DNA of 64,000 nucleotides from Campylorhamphus procurvoides (GCA_013396655.1 WBMV01000462.1:2202309-2266308); one strand, 5' to 3'. Shown: positions 19,923 to 33,111, counted from the stretch's first letter. Numbers and translations: made by a program. The notes: a model not told the origin generated them from the sequence alone.

Positions 19923-22900
19923 CTGTGAGCACGACACAGGGAGACATGGGGGGGACAGTAAGGCAGTGCAGGGGTTTGGGTACTGTGCCCACCTCGGCCA
20001 TGCACGGGCTGTACCTTGTCCTTCACCAGCCCATAGCAGGCAGGACACTGCTGGCAGTGGGAGCTCAGTGGGTCAAGGAAGAAGTTGGCCTGGCACTTGT
20101 CACACTTGTAGCCCACAAAGCCAGGGTGGCAGAGGCAGGTGCTGTTCTCATGGCACTGGGGGGTGACAGAGCCCAGCGGGGAGCAGTTGCAGGCTGCAAT
20201 GGTGACAGAAAGGTGTCACGCTGTGGCTGCCAGCGCTGCTTTAGGGACCGAGGCGCAGTCCCCATCCCCATTACCTCGGCAGCCCCTGGCAGAGAAGCCA
20301 AAGAAGTCGTGGTGGCATCGGTCACACTGCTTTCCCGTGACACCTGGCTGGCAGGAGCACTGCCCTGTCAGTGCGTGGCACTCGCTGTCACGCGACCCTG
20401 TCGGGTGGCACTCACAGCTGGCATGAGAAGTAGGGGGGGCATGAGCAGGCAATAGATGCAAAGAGCAGAGACCAGAGCCAGGGATACAGAGCCACCCTGT
20501 CCCTGGCAGCCCCATGCCATGCCCCACGTACCTCTTGCACCCCACGGTGGGCTCCAGGCCGTAGTAGCCAGGCTGGCAGTGCCCACAGGCTCTGCCCGTC
20601 ACGTGTGGGAGGCAGCGACACTGGCCCGTGATGGGATCACAGCCCTCCAGTCCTGGGTCTGAGCCGTTGGGGTTGCAATCACAAGCTATGGGAGACAAAA
20701 TAGCACCTACAGCCCAGTATGGCACTGGGGATGGGACTGTGGGAACGGGACACCAGGGCTGAGCCTTCCTCACAACTTGGAGAGCCACACCCCCCATCAA
20801 AAAGGGCTTTGAGAGGCTGAGCCCCTGCAGACCAGTGTGTCTCCAGGGAAGGATGGCAGTGAAGAAAGAGGGCAAAGGCTCTTCTGGAGCATTTGGGGCT
20901 GATCTGGACCATCCATCACCCCCTAAACTTGTGGGGCATCCCTCTTCCACCCTCTGCCTCCACTTCTGGGAGGATTTTGGCTGCAGCTGAGCTGTCCCCG
21001 GGGCTATACATACGTGCACACTTCCCAGCAGGGCTGGGAGCCAGGGCATCCCCATAGAAGCCCGGCCGACACCTCTCGCAGTGCTCGCCCATCGTGTTGT
21101 ACAGGCAGCGCAGGCAGCGGCCAGACACGGGGTCACAGTTCCCCACAGCATTGAGATCCACGTTCCCATGACACTGGCAGGGTTCACAGGGATGCACAGG
21201 GCCCCTCTGCCCCAGGGGGTCCCCGAAAAACCCGTCATCACAGAGCTCACAGCGTTTTCCTGAGAATGGTGAAAAGATGGGGAGGGTCTGGCCATGTCAG
21301 TGCTGCCCAAAACCCCTTTGCCCACCCATTCTCAGCCTCACCTCTCTGCCCTGGGGGGCAGTGGGTGCAGACCACCTCCCCACTGCTGGGCATCTCAGTG
21401 CAGGGTGAGTGGCCAGGGCAGGGACAAGGCTTGCAGTCATCAAAGCGCCCTACAAAGGGGTTGCCGTAAAACCCGGGGCTGCAGCGCTCACAGGAGGGAC
21501 CCTCTGTGTTGTGCAAGCATTGGCAGTGCCCTGCAGGGGGAAAACTGGAGCTGAGGGTCTGCAAAAACCCAGCCCTGAAACACAGCAGGGAGCACAGAAG
21601 AGCCCAGCATTGATGTGGCACACTGGGTGCCAAAAGGGATGTGCAGCTCCAGCCACGGGACCACACTGGGGTTGCACATCTCCAACCAGTACACAGAACA
21701 TTTTCCCTCCCTGCCTTGTCCTTGCTCAAGGGAGAAGGTTTTGGAGAGGACACGACAGCATGGGGACAAGGCAGAGCTGGCACAGGCAGCACCACCAGTG
21801 TGTGTGTGGAGGCTGCCGGCGCCTGCCATAATCAACAACACATTTCTCAGCAACGAGGCAAGTCCTTTCCAGCCTGTCATGGAAAACACAAGCAGCCGGC
21901 CCGGCACCCACTGGGGAGCATCTCCTCCAGAGCAAGCCGAGCCGGTGAGTCAGCCTTCCGAAATCGGCTTTGAGGAGGAGAAGGAGGAGGAAGACGAGGA
22001 AGGGTGCTCAAGGAACCCCCTCACCTCCAGGCAGATGCTCTGCTTCACACTGGAGAGAGAGAGAGAAGAAGCCATGGGGAAGATTTTCCCCCACGATTTG
22101 TGGTGGTGGATCATACCAGGAGTGTTGTGCAGGAGGGAACGGGTGTTTTTTTCATTTTCCCCACCTCTAGGCAGTCAGACAAAGGGAAAGAAAGGAAAAG
22201 CGGGTGGCAGGAAGACGTGGAAAAATAAACTAAAGGAAGTGTGCGGGCTGGCAGCGCCCAGGCCAGGACATCAAAAGCTTGGACCCATCCCTGGGGATTG
22301 TGCAGCGGCGCCAGCCCTGGCTCTGTGAGATGAGGGCGAGCTTGCAGAGCTGCCACCACATTTCCCCTGGCAGGGCAGGGCCACTCTGCCTTTCCCAGCC
22401 CTCTCCATGCCAGCCATACACTGCTGTTGCTCCCCACTGAGGGGAACAAGCCAGAGAGGAGCCCCAGGGACTCCCCTCCATCCAGGGTCTCCAGGTAACA
22501 AATGCCTCATTGTACTTCCAAACTCTTTCCAGCACTGATTGGAGCTGCTGTTGCCTGCAGGGCTGGATGGGGAGCAAGGCAGCACCTCATGAACCACACA
22601 GGGGGCTGGTCTGCCTTTCCCTGGGGGTGACAGCAACAAGGCTGGTGTTGGATTCCATGGCAGCAGTTTGCAATCCTGCCCTCTTCCATTTCCAAAGCCA
22701 TTCAGAGTGCCAACAGCCCGTGAACCACCCCAAACACAGCCATACTGCCCTGAAAACTTTGCTTTGGCTTTTTTTGGGAGACCCAGACTGCAAAATCTCT
22801 GCCTTTCTGCTGCCCTGACCCCTGCTCCCCCACACCTCTGAGGACCAGCAACCTTCCCTTCTCCTCCTTAGAGGTCATAAAGTACAATGAGAAATCCTCT

Positions 22901-25900
22901 TCTAAGTATAAATTACCACCATTATCGCACTTCATTAATTATCCCTGCCTTTGCAGTTATGAACCCAGTCCCTACAGCCAGCCAAGCACCTCAACTTACA
23001 AATTTTGGGTACCACAACCTCACCGATGGTTTCCAGCCTCCCTCAGAACAAGCAAAGACACGGATTTGTCACTCATGCATGGAGCCACAGGGCAAGTGGA
23101 GGGGTCAGGGGGTGCACACCTGTGAGGGGGTGACAGTCCCCGTGCTGGTTGCAGGTACAGGGCACACATCTGATGAAGGGGCCTCCGAAGGGGATCTCCC
23201 GCTTGAATCCGGGTGCGCAGGACTGGCAGAACTGCCCGGCATAGCCCGTGGGACACGTGCACTCCTCCACCCAGCCTGCCCGTGGCCCTGGCCCAGGGCT
23301 AGCAGATGTGAGCTGGACCTCACTCAGGGACAGCCTGCCTGCAAAAGGGGAGAGTGGCCTGAGAATGGGAATGGCACATCCCCTGCTCCGCTCTCTGCTT
23401 CCTGCCTGGAAATGCTCCGGGCAGGCACAGGAGACCCAAAAATACCTCCTGGAAAGGCCAGGGGTGTTCACAGAGAGGAGCCAGCCCCTGCTCCAACACA
23501 ACCCCTGCAATGTCTCTTGTCTCAGAGAACCTGATGCTTCCTTGGTGTCCCTGTCCCCATCCCAGTTTGGTCCCTGTGGGGATGTTGTGTGGAGCCACCC
23601 ACCTTGCACAGGACCACGGTTCACACGGAGCCGGAGGGCGGTCAGGTTGGAGAGCAGGCGCTGGAAGCTGAAGGCCAACAGCAAAGGCTCTGCACCCTCC
23701 TCTGCCTCGTGCAGCCTGTTGGAGAAGGAGCACGGGAGGAAGGACAGGGCCAGGCTGAGAGCTGTGTGCTGCAGGATGGCTTGGCTCCCTGACTAAGACC
23801 CAGCCACAGCAAAAGGGGCACAGTTAACCCCCCAAGGAGGGGCTGAGGGTTGGTCTGAACCCCATAGCAAAGGGCAGCCCACACATGATCAGACATGCTC
23901 TGCCCTAAACCCCACTGAGGCTCTCCAAAACACCATGACAGGTACCTGAAGGTGACAGCTTGCTCTCCATGCTGGAGCTCACTCTTGCTGCTGGACATGG
24001 TGATCTCCATCCCCTCACCCTCCAGAACCAACTGGACTTGGAGATGGGGCACCCCAACCTCTGTCCCTGTGCTGTTCTCCACTCCCAACAGCAGGGACAG
24101 GACCTGCCCATAACTGAGGCGCTGGTTCTTCAGAAACTTCTCTGCGAGAGGAGAGAGGAGCAAAGTGTGTAGGACACAGAATCAGCTCTGCCAGGGCTGC
24201 TGGTGAAAGTCCTATTCCCACCAGCATCATCTGGAGCCACAGTGACCCTCCTAGAGAAGTGCCAGCTCCAACCTGCCCTCCCAGGGTCCTGGTCAACTCT
24301 TCCAAACCACCCCACTGCCTCATGCACCAACACAGCACTGGGCCATCCCACGAGAGCACTGAGGTTTCCTCACAGCAGAGCAGCACCCCAGGGACCCACC
24401 ACATACAATACCTGGTGCAAGGAAATCCACTGGCTCCTCTCCATCCCACTCAGGGATGACCTTCCCAGCAGCCCAGTGCAGAGGCAGGTCGGTGGTGCCT
24501 GGAGCTGTGGCAGTCCAGCCCTCCAGTCCTGTGTGACAGCACACAGTGGCAACATACAGCAAAGGGAGCAGTGGGTCCCCCCTTTCAGGGGCTCTGTCCC
24601 TCCTCCCAAAACTGTCCAGGGTCTTGGAAGGGACCAGCCTGTTTTCCTCAGGTTCTGTGCTCTCATGCACTGGAGAGTGGCCCTATCCACCCCCAATCTG
24701 TTTATTTTCTTAGATGTGGAGGAAATTATTATCTTTAAACTTTTGCCTCCCTGCCTGTGCTGCATTTCTAACATTACTGTGGGCTGGAAAGGGAAGCCTG
24801 AGGAGAGACGCTGGAGAAGCCCAGGGAGAGATGGGGTGTAATTGCATTAAGTCGGTTTTCTTCAGAAACCAGTTAAACTCCCCTTCATTTCCTAGGGTTA
24901 GTTATTTCTTCCAGCCCTGCAGGACAAGCAATTGGAAATCCCTTCCAAGCTCTCCAGTGGGCTGTGCTCAGTTATCAAATCATCCCCAGTTTGGACTCTT
25001 TGACCCAGTACAAGAAAATTCCATCTGATCTGGCTCCACTGTATTTTGGAATGTGATTTGGGGAGTGGGTCATTAGGAGGGTGTCATGGTGGCATCTGAG
25101 CCCCAGGTTTTGCCAAACCAGTCCCAAAAGGAGCAGTGTGAAGGGTGTAAAACACTGGCTGTGTGAAGGGTGGAAAAAAAGACTCTGTTTAAAGCCTGGC
25201 TCCGATTCAAGGCCATGGAAGACATTCCAGCAGCACAGCAATTGGCAGCGCGGTTTAATTGCAATCAGAATCAACCCGTGCCTGGCGCGTTCGTGTCCAT
25301 GGGCTAGTCGGGGAACAGGCGAGGCAAAGGGGGGTCACCTGGCTGAGGGTGCCCGTCCCTGCAGGGTGCAGGGAGAGGTGCCGGTGAGCTGGGACTTGCG
25401 GTGGGGGCTGCGGTGTCCCTGCAGCAGGGCTGCACACGCCGGGATGCGCGGCAGATGGCAGGGTTTCCCCGAGCATCCCGCACGCACCCAGCCCTGCCGG
25501 CTGCAGGCGGGGAAGAGCACCCCATCCTGCTCGCTCAGACACATCCCGGCAGAGAGTGGGGAGGGGAGGGAACAAGGGGCTCCATTCTTTTAGATTTTAA
25601 CTTTCTGAGCTGATTTCTAGTGCTCCTGCAGTCCCTGGTATTGTGGGACTGCCATGCCTAATCCCATAGCACTCCCAGGAACACAGGCTGGCATGGAGGG
25701 ATGCCAGGAAGAGCCCATCCCCATGAAGCTGGGGGCAAAAGCAGAGGTTTAACAGTAAAATAGGGGCAAGCCAGAGAAAATCCCCACCAGCCATCACCAC
25801 CAGTAAGCCCCAAAGGGGAATGCTCAGCCCCAAAGAGGGATGCTCAGCCCTATCCTTCCCAAACTTTTTTGGCTGGGGTTGGCACAGCTGTGCCTTCTGT

Positions 25901-28900
25901 TTCGCCCAGGACTGGTACCTTGGCTGAAGTCAGAGTGGATGTGTGTCTCCTCAAAGCCATCGGCCGCTGTGCAGGCAGTGGAGTGGCCGTAGCAGAAGCA
26001 GCTGGTGCAGCCAATGGGGTTGTGGGGCTGCAGGTTAAACCAGCCTGGCTGGCACCTGGGCACAAGAAGGAAATGGGAGCAGGTGGCACAGGGCAGGACA
26101 CTGGTGGCAGCTCTTTGTGTGCCCAGTCCCACTGGTCCAGAAGGATGCAGCCCCACAGTCTTGCCACCAAGTCCTGGCACTGATCCCAGACTGAAAGGAG
26201 ACAGCAGTCCTGTCCCCATCCCAGGGCTGTGGTTCTTACTTGTTGCACAAGTGCCCCTCCACCCTTTCCTTGCAGGTGCAGTGTCCTGTGTTGGGGTCAC
26301 AGGTGCCAACACTGCCCGCTGGGTCACAGGTGCAGGGTCTGGATGGGGTGAGACAAAGGCATGAGGTGAGCCCTGGTTCCATCCCACTGCTCCTGCCCAG
26401 GGCCAGGTTCCTCCTCACCTGCAGCCACCTTCACTGAGGCTGTGGTAGCCGTCCTTGCAGCGCTCACACTTCCAGCCCGTCACGTTGGCTTTGCAAAGGC
26501 AGGTCCCCGAGTTATCACACTGGGGCTGCAGGGAGCCTGTGGGGACCCCAGCCAGCCCTGAGCCTCAACCCCAGCCAGGGATAGACACAGGGTGGGGAGA
26601 GATGCAGAAACCCCGAGCAAGGGAGAACCCACCAACACCATCCCTTCCAGCTACCTCCAGCTGGGGCAGAGGTTTTGCAGCTGGAGCCCAGCTGGGCACA
26701 GCCCCACGCACCTGCGGGGTGGCAGTGGCAGGGCTGGCAGGCTGCCTGGGGCTCCCAGCGGTAGTGGTTGTGGCGGCAGCGCTCGCAGTGGGGTCCGGCC
26801 GTGTTGTCACGGCAGTTGTGGCAGTGCCCCCCGTGCCCAGTGCGCCGGTACAGCTCCCGGTCGTAGAAACACTCCTCGGAGCGCCCGCTGCAGTTGCAAG
26901 CTGGGAGAGAGGCAGGGGAAGGGGTGGGCACCTACAGGGTACAGGGCTCACCTATGGGGTTGGATGAGCCAGGGGATGCTTGGCTCAGCGGTGTGAGCTT
27001 TCAGCAATGTCTCTGCCACTGCAAGCAGAGGTGGGTGCAGCACCATGCATGGAGCTGATGGCTGCACCCATGGGGTAAGGGGATGGGGAATCCTCAGGGT
27101 GATGCTGTGAAAGGAAGCCCTGGGGTGCAAACCCTCCCTCCCTTAAAAATTGGAGCAGGTGCTTTTTCCTGGGCAGGAAGAAGGGATGAGTCCGTGCAGC
27201 ACCAGCTGTGACCATGGAGGCAACCTGGGTGATACTCACGGAGACACTCATTGGCAGCCTCGGCTGTGCCACGTGCCCAGGGCCGGTCCTGGTAGAAGGG
27301 CTGGCAGCGCTCGCAGTCAATGCCAGCCGTGTGGTGCTGGCACACACAGACCAGCTGCCCGGCCTCGTCCGGCGCGCACTCACTGGCGTGGCCATTGCAT
27401 TTGCACCTGTGGTGAAACCCCAGCATGGGGGAGCCACTCTGAGCACCGGTGTGGACAAACAGTGGCAGTGGGACAGTGCCCAGAGTGGGTTGTGTGTGAC
27501 CCTGCCAGGCCACTTGTGGGGTCAAAGAAGCTCAAGGCTGTGCTGGTGTTGAGACTGCCCATCGTGTCCCTGAGGTGCTCCCAGCCTGGCCGGCTGGGAG
27601 GTCACACACTGAGGGTGGCCTGTGTTAACCACTCCAGCTGCTGACCCTGGGGTTGGAACAGCAGCTACAGGACAGCTGGCTGGCTGGGAGCAGTCCCAGC
27701 CCCACTGCCCAGGGCAGGCAGCTTTCTCCAGGGTGGAAAAGTTCCCACTCCTCCCAGCCAGGGAATGGCACATACAGCATAGTCCATGGGTGGCACTGAG
27801 TGGGTGCCAACTGCACCTCTGTCCCACATCAGCTCCCACTTCCCACTGGCAGCTGCTCCAGCTTCTCTGACTGTGTCCATGCTGATTCCAAGCCCCTCCA
27901 CCAGCCTCCACAGCCTCAGGTCATGGCTCCACCAAAACCCCAGGACACCTCTTTTGCCATGCCCAGGGACCAGCAGGGTCACAGGAGGACCAACACAAGC
28001 CACAGTGTCATTAAAAGCCATTGGGCTGGGAGGGGACAAAGCAAATACAGCTGGTGGAACACGGAGAGGGCTTGTGGGGAAAAGACCACCCTTCTGTACA
28101 GCTTGGGAGGCTCCAGGTTTAATCACCCATCTCTGCATTTCCAGCTCTGGTTTAGAAAAGGAGGAAGCCACATCTGGGCCATTTTCCCAAAAACATTCCA
28201 AGAACATCCCCACGCTCCTGTCTGACTGCTCCTCACCTGCCACCGACGGAGAAGTCAGAGATAGCATAATAGTATGACTGCAGCACCTTGGGGTCCTTGA
28301 AGATGTCATCCCCAAATGTGTTGAGCCGGTTCAAGGAGATAAGCAGGTCAGTGACTGTCACCCACTCCTGGAGAGGACATGGGGAATGCATCTTGTCAAG
28401 GGATCTGGGCCACCAGCTTCCACCCCTACTGGGACTCATCCTGCACCTTTCCTTACAGGGATGCTGGGCACCACCAGTGCTTTTCTCCTGGGTGAGTGCA
28501 ATAGTTCTCTGTCCCGGGGGTCCCTGCACCCACCCCCTCCCACCCTGGCAGTACCTGCAGTGCGGGGCTTCCATCAAAATTGTAGGCACTGGGCCGTCCC
28601 TCGAGGGTGGAGAAGGCCACGTTGCCCCCGCTCAGAGGGGAGATGTCACTGAACTCATCAGTGCAGAAGGCCACCTGCTCGTCCTCCCCTGGCTTCAGGT
28701 AGTGCCGTGGCTGCTTCCCATAAGTCTTCTTGCACGATGCACTGTAGTACTGGAAGGGCACCCAGGGCCCCTTGGCGTGGCTGCGCTTGTAGATGGCGAA
28801 GCTCTCGGGGCGGCTGGTGTGAAACTTCAGCCGCACATAGGTGATCTCGTAGGCTTTGCCTGCAGACAGACCCACCGTGCTGTGACCCTCTCCCGGCCTC

Positions 28901-31900
28901 CTGATGAGTGCCTAAATTGTCCCAGCGCCCCATCCTGCACAGCTGCCGGCATCCCACTGTCCCCCTCTCTGTACCACAGCCAGGAGAGGAGAAACCACCA
29001 TCCAGCTGCCCTTAACCAGCTCCTCCATGGTGCAGCCCAAACCCACCCAGCTCCAAACTGGCTCTCACCACAACAGAGTGCCCACCCCTTGTGTGGGTGC
29101 ACTGGGCGGGTTCCAGAGGCAAGGGGCACTGCAAATCCAGGCTCTATCCAGCAGCAGGGAGGAGAGTCAGGCTCACTCACAGCACTGAGAGCATCCCCAG
29201 GGCAGTGGTGCCACAGGGGTGGAGAGCTCAAAAGGGTCAAGGCCAATCCCTTCCCAGGGATTCCCAGGGATTCCCAGGGAGCTGCGTGCCAGGACCCAGC
29301 ACCACTGCCATCTTTGCTGGGATGAAAACAAAGAGAGGCCACCAGTCCCTGGGGCAGCCAGTGAGCTCTGAAAGCACTTGAAAGAATTAGCAGAAAGGAG
29401 AAGAGAAAACACCAAAGTGAACATCAGACCCGCTTAATTGCCAGAGATGAAGGACCAGCTCAAAGCCTGGATTGCTCCATAACAGCACCAACCCTGACAG
29501 CACAAAACAATTAGCTGCAAGGTTTTGGCTTTATTTGAAAAGATAATGAGTTGGGAATGTTAGAGGGGTTATTCCGGGACTAGGAAAACAAGCCTTTAAT
29601 TGGGCCCATATGAATACTGTCGCGTATGTGCTGCGACTGCTGTGGGGGAGCCGAGGCAGCCGACTACCAGCGCTGGGAAAAGCAGCTGCATCCCATCAGG
29701 GACGCAGGCAGCGCCCGGCTCAGTGCCTGGAGACTGGGACAGAGCCACTTCCAGCCCACCCGGAGGTGACGAGGGCCAAGAAGGGGCTGCAGCCGGGCTG
29801 CCCCATCATAGCCACGCTCCCCTGTGCCTCTCCCCTCCCTCTGTGACCCCTCCAGGCTGGTGACAGCAGGGGTGCCCTCATCCTGCATCCCGTGCAGGGG
29901 GGGATGCCTGGCAGGCGCCAGTTCCCAGACAGCAGGGTCCCAGGGGGGACTTCTACCAAAACAGCAAGGTCAAGGCCATCACCTCACAGAGTAGTTTCCT
30001 CTGGGAGAGGAAGGGAGCTCAGTGCTGTGTCAATAAACAGCCTCTGCCCCAAGCAGCCCCACGCAAGGGGAGGGGGCAGCAAGGCTGGGGGAGCCCCACT
30101 TCTGTGCCTCCAGTTGGAATGGAGGAGATTCCGTTCCCTGAGGAATCATCCTGAGGGAGTGTGTGCTTTTTCCAGACAGGTTTTTCAGTCAGACAGTTTC
30201 TGCTTAGAAAAAAAAAGATCCAGAAAATAACCCAGGTCAGTGGTCTCCCCTTTGCTGCTCAGGAAGGTGTGGTGTGTCCCAAAGCCAGGTGGGCTGCAGG
30301 ATAGGGATGCTGGGATGGAGCATGGGCAGTACCAGGACCCCTGGGTGCTTTTCCAGCTGTGCTGTCACCTGAACAAAGTATTTACCTGCCTCCTGCAGAG
30401 CCTGAACTGCAGCTTGTACTGCACTGGGGGCTCCAAGAGGGTTTTGGAGAGAAGAGAGGAGCATGTGAAACATTTATGTCACCTCCATGTACCCAGCCAC
30501 CTCCAGCCTCACCAAACCTCAGCCCTGGGCTCCTGTCCCACAGGAAAATGAGAATCAGAGTCACAGACACGGACACTGCCTGATCGAGACACTCCAGAAT
30601 GAGCCACTGGCATTCAGAGAGCTTCCTGAGGAGCCCTAGTGTCTGTTGCCTTTGCAAGCCTTGGATATTTTAGGTTACTCCCTGACAACTGACAGGGCAA
30701 ATGCAGGAGCCATGGACATTGGGGATGATCGACCTGCTCCAAGTCCGATGCACTGCAATGGCATGGCTGAATTCTCACAGGGAAGAGAGATCCAAAGGAG
30801 GATAATCTAATTAATGCCAATCAACAGCATTCAGGTAAACACAGGTCTTGTCCAACTCATTCCATATCTTACTTAATAAGCTCCCCAGGTAACCATGCTG
30901 GAGAACCTACATGACTTGTGACTGAGCAAGACAAGCAGGCTGGGGGGACACAATACATGGGTTAAAACACCCAATTACTTGGTGGAGCTCACGAGCAAGG
31001 ACTCAACCTGGGAGGCTGTGGGAGCCAGTTGGGCTATTCCTCCTTGATTCAAGAGAAAGCATTTAAGGCAGCAATACAAAGGTCTGCAGCTGGGACAGCA
31101 ACAAGGCCTGACAGCTCTGGGAAAGTCAGACAGTGACATGCCAAGCACCAAAATGGCACTGCTTAGCACAGCAAGATATAGGAGCCATGCAGGAAGAAGA
31201 GTACATTTGCAGAGGATGCTCCAGCTCAGGAAGGCCCACAGGGACCAGGCTGGAAGACTATAGCCTTGGCTGTGTTAACACAGACACAGCAGAGTGGGCA
31301 CAGCGACTCAACTCCCTGGGAAACTGGAGTGCAGGGTCCAACAGGGACCATAGAGGAGCCAGGGAAGAGCTGGAAGAAGGGCAGAGACTAGGAAGCAAGC
31401 CCTGGGGCATGTGGAGCCCGCACATGTCGCTGTGCCCAGTTGGGACTGGTGGCCACAAACTCGCCCAGCGGCAGCTTTCTCAGCCACACAGGCTGCACTC
31501 GGGTGGTCTGTGCCCCAGATCACACACGAACAGATTCGGGGTAATCTGAGATCCCGCGTTGGATGGACAAGAGAAGGGCAGATCCCCTCGGGCAGGGCTG
31601 GCAGGAGCGGGAGCAGGGATGGCAGGCTCCTCCGGCATCCTTCTCATGCCCTGCGGGGAGCCCATCCCCGGCCCGGGGACAGGACCAGATGTCCTCTCGC
31701 TCGCAGGGGGCTGGGAAAGCGGCGACCTCCGCCCGGCCGGACAGCTCTTGTGTCATTGCCGGGGCAGGCACGGACCCTCCACCGACCCCAGCCAGCCTGG
31801 GTCCCCCCAGTACGGCTCTGGACCGCACCAACACTCAGCTGTCCCCTTACCAGCTCCAGCCGCAGCCCCTCCACTACCCCCCTTCGGCATGCAGATGGCA

Positions 31901-33111
31901 GGAGACTGCAGAGAATGAAGATTTTACAGCGCTGGCCAACAGCCAGGATAGTTTAGATGGTAGGAAAATGTTATAAAACCTTTTTAAAATGCCAGGCATG
32001 CCCCGTGGGTTTAAGTACCCTCCAAGCAGGCATCTTGCACAGTATTTAAAACACAGAGGGGCGGATGCCAGCTGGGGAAACCTACAGGGACTGCACGATA
32101 TGTGCAGAGCTCTGCACCCTGAGACATACCGGGCACCCTCAGCAACGCATGGGGACGAAAGAGCAGGGGCTTGACACCCATGGTGCAAACGCCGCCTGGG
32201 CAAAGGCTCTCCCAGGGATGGGATCCACCTGTCTCCTGCTCCACAGACCTCCATAACCAGTAAAATGCAGGTTTTACTGAGGTGAAAGGGAGAGCAGACA
32301 TCCCGGGCATGGGAGGTCGGGAAGCAGTAGGGACAGGCACAGCCGCTGGCATCCTGACCCCACAAAGAACCAGGGCTGGGCTGATGGACAGGGCAAACCC
32401 TCCTTGAGTCCTTTCAGTGCTTTGCAGAGGGCACCACCCTCCTTGCACCCCCTGAAAGACCTGGGGAGTGTCCTGTCCTTAACACCGGCACCAAGAGCTA
32501 GCAGATGCAGGAGCATCCGCCCATCCCATCTCTGCACTCAGATCTCGATGCACCCATAGCCAGTGCCCCAGATGCAGGAGCATCCGCCCATCCCATCTCT
32601 GCACTCAGATCTCGATGCACCCATAGCCAGTGCCCCAGATGCAGGAGCATCCACCCATCCCATCTCTGCACCCAGATCTCGATGCATCCATAGCCAGTGC
32701 CCCTCACCAACATCACCGGAGCCACTGCTGGCACTTACCCAGGTGCAGGGTGATGTTGACGGAGTTGGGGTGCTGGATGCCGAAGGCCATGGACTGGCTC
32801 TGCCACCAGGTGCTCTCCTCCTGGCTGTGGAAGTCGGTGAGGAAGGAGGCGTTGTGGTGGAGCCGGGGGTCGGTGGCATCGCAGCGGTGGCACAGGGCGC
32901 TGGCGTGGCGGGCACCCATCTGAAGGCAATAGTCCTCCGGGGGCGACCCACACGTGTTGGTGGCCTGAACAGCCCGGCCGAAGGCGGCGTTCTCGAAGTC
33001 GGGCATGCAGCGGCGGGGCTGTCCCCGGGGGTCCCAGCAGGAGGGAGAGCCCCCCGTGGCCAGACCCAGGGCCAGCAGGGCCAGCAGGCAGAGCCCGGGA
33101 GGCTGTGCCAT
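15848..33111 (-). CDS. LAMC3: Laminin subunit gamma-3 (LAMC3), 28 coding exons, 1577 aa
   Basis: LAMC3 is a secreted basement-membrane subunit that trimerises with alpha and beta laminin chains. Exons in order: 33111-32739, 28859-28555, 28367-28237, 27406-27240, 26900-26712, 26536-26419, 26338-26240, 26055-25919, 24528-24412, 24141-23946, 23715-23603, 23338-23120, 21530-21342, 21259-21014, 20685-20532, 20417-20275, 20193-20015, 19922-19784, 19364-19159, 18868-18792, 18677-18543, 18262-18118, 18030-17869, 17661-17559, 17459-17260, 17162-17016, 16817-16718, 16092-15848. Every junction is GT-AG and phase-consistent. The exon count equals that of human LAMC3 and the length (human 1575 aa) agrees. 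Order: signal peptide, laminin N-terminal domain, EGF-like LE modules, domain IV, LE modules, long coiled coil. L-E-I-P-Q type and [10 protein letters not shown] segments identify gamma-3 rather than gamma-1. The third residue from the C-terminus is Cys, not the Glu that gamma-1 and gamma-2 use for integrin binding, as known for gamma-3. Confidence 0.95.
20015..21530 (-). other. LAMC3: LAMC3 exons 13-17: second LE block with nidogen-binding-type module
   Basis: About residues 721-1025 continue the LE repeats. Exon 14 carries the module corresponding to the nidogen-binding LE module of gamma-1. The motif here reads N-V-D-L-N-A-V, where gamma-1 has N-I-D-P-N-A-V and human gamma-3 has N-V-D-P-N-A-V. 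Exon 17 ends [11 protein letters not shown], the conserved boundary to the coiled coil. Confidence 0.9.
21531..23119 (-). other. LAMC3: LAMC3 intron 12 (1.6 kb), no recognised content
   Basis: This intron of the gene has a purine-rich GGAGGAGAAGGAGGAGGAAG tract near 21974 and a GA repeat near 22050. No exon or known repeat was recognised. Confidence 0.6.
23120..24528 (-). other. LAMC3: LAMC3 exons 9-12: laminin IV (L4) domain
   Basis: About residues 506-700 form the L4 domain inserted into an LE module. It starts with G-L-E-G-W and contains [13 protein letters not shown] and [17 protein letters not shown]. The domain ends in exon 12, where [13 protein letters not shown] resumes the LE pattern. 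The sequence N-L-T is a potential N-glycosylation site. Confidence 0.88.
24529..25918 (-). other. LAMC3: LAMC3 intron 8 (1.4 kb), no recognised content
   Basis: The intron separates the split LE module from the L4 domain. Its middle (24.71-25.26 kb) is more AT-rich than the flanks. No coding sequence or known repeat was recognised. Confidence 0.6.
25919..27406 (-). other. LAMC3: LAMC3 exons 4-8: first block of EGF-like LE modules
   Basis: About residues 270-506 carry the regular 8-Cys laminin EGF-like spacing, beginning [10 protein letters not shown] and including [17 protein letters not shown] and C-F-C-Y-G-H-S. The module split by domain IV starts in exon 8. These modules form the rigid rod between the LN domain and domain IV. 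Confidence 0.9.
28237..33111 (-). other. LAMC3: LAMC3 exons 1-3: signal peptide and laminin N-terminal (LN) domain
   Basis: Residues 1 to about 20 form a Leu-rich signal peptide starting M-A-Q-P-P. The LN domain follows to about residue 270. Recognisable stretches are [36 protein letters not shown], and D-F-S-V-G-G-R at the end of exon 3. LN domains drive laminin network polymerisation. Intron 1 (32738-28860, 3.9 kb) is the largest intron of the gene and holds no coding sequence that I recognise. Confidence 0.92.
32504..32704. repeat. 67-bp minisatellite, three tandem copies
   Basis: Three head-to-tail copies of a 67-base unit start at 32504, 32571 and 32638, each opening GATGCAGGAGCATCC. 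Copies 1 and 2 are nearly identical and copy 3 has a few changes. The array sits in LAMC3 intron 1 and ends 34 bases before the exon 1 donor at 32738. Confidence 0.95.

Noticed and set aside
20216..21325. Single minus-strand open frame of 369 codons
   Set aside because: It runs through real LAMC3 exons 14-16 and their short introns. The correct protein is obtained only after splicing at the listed junctions.
32504..32704. Repeat array considered as a CRISPR array
   Set aside because: The copies are directly adjacent without unique spacers, in a vertebrate intron. It is a minisatellite.
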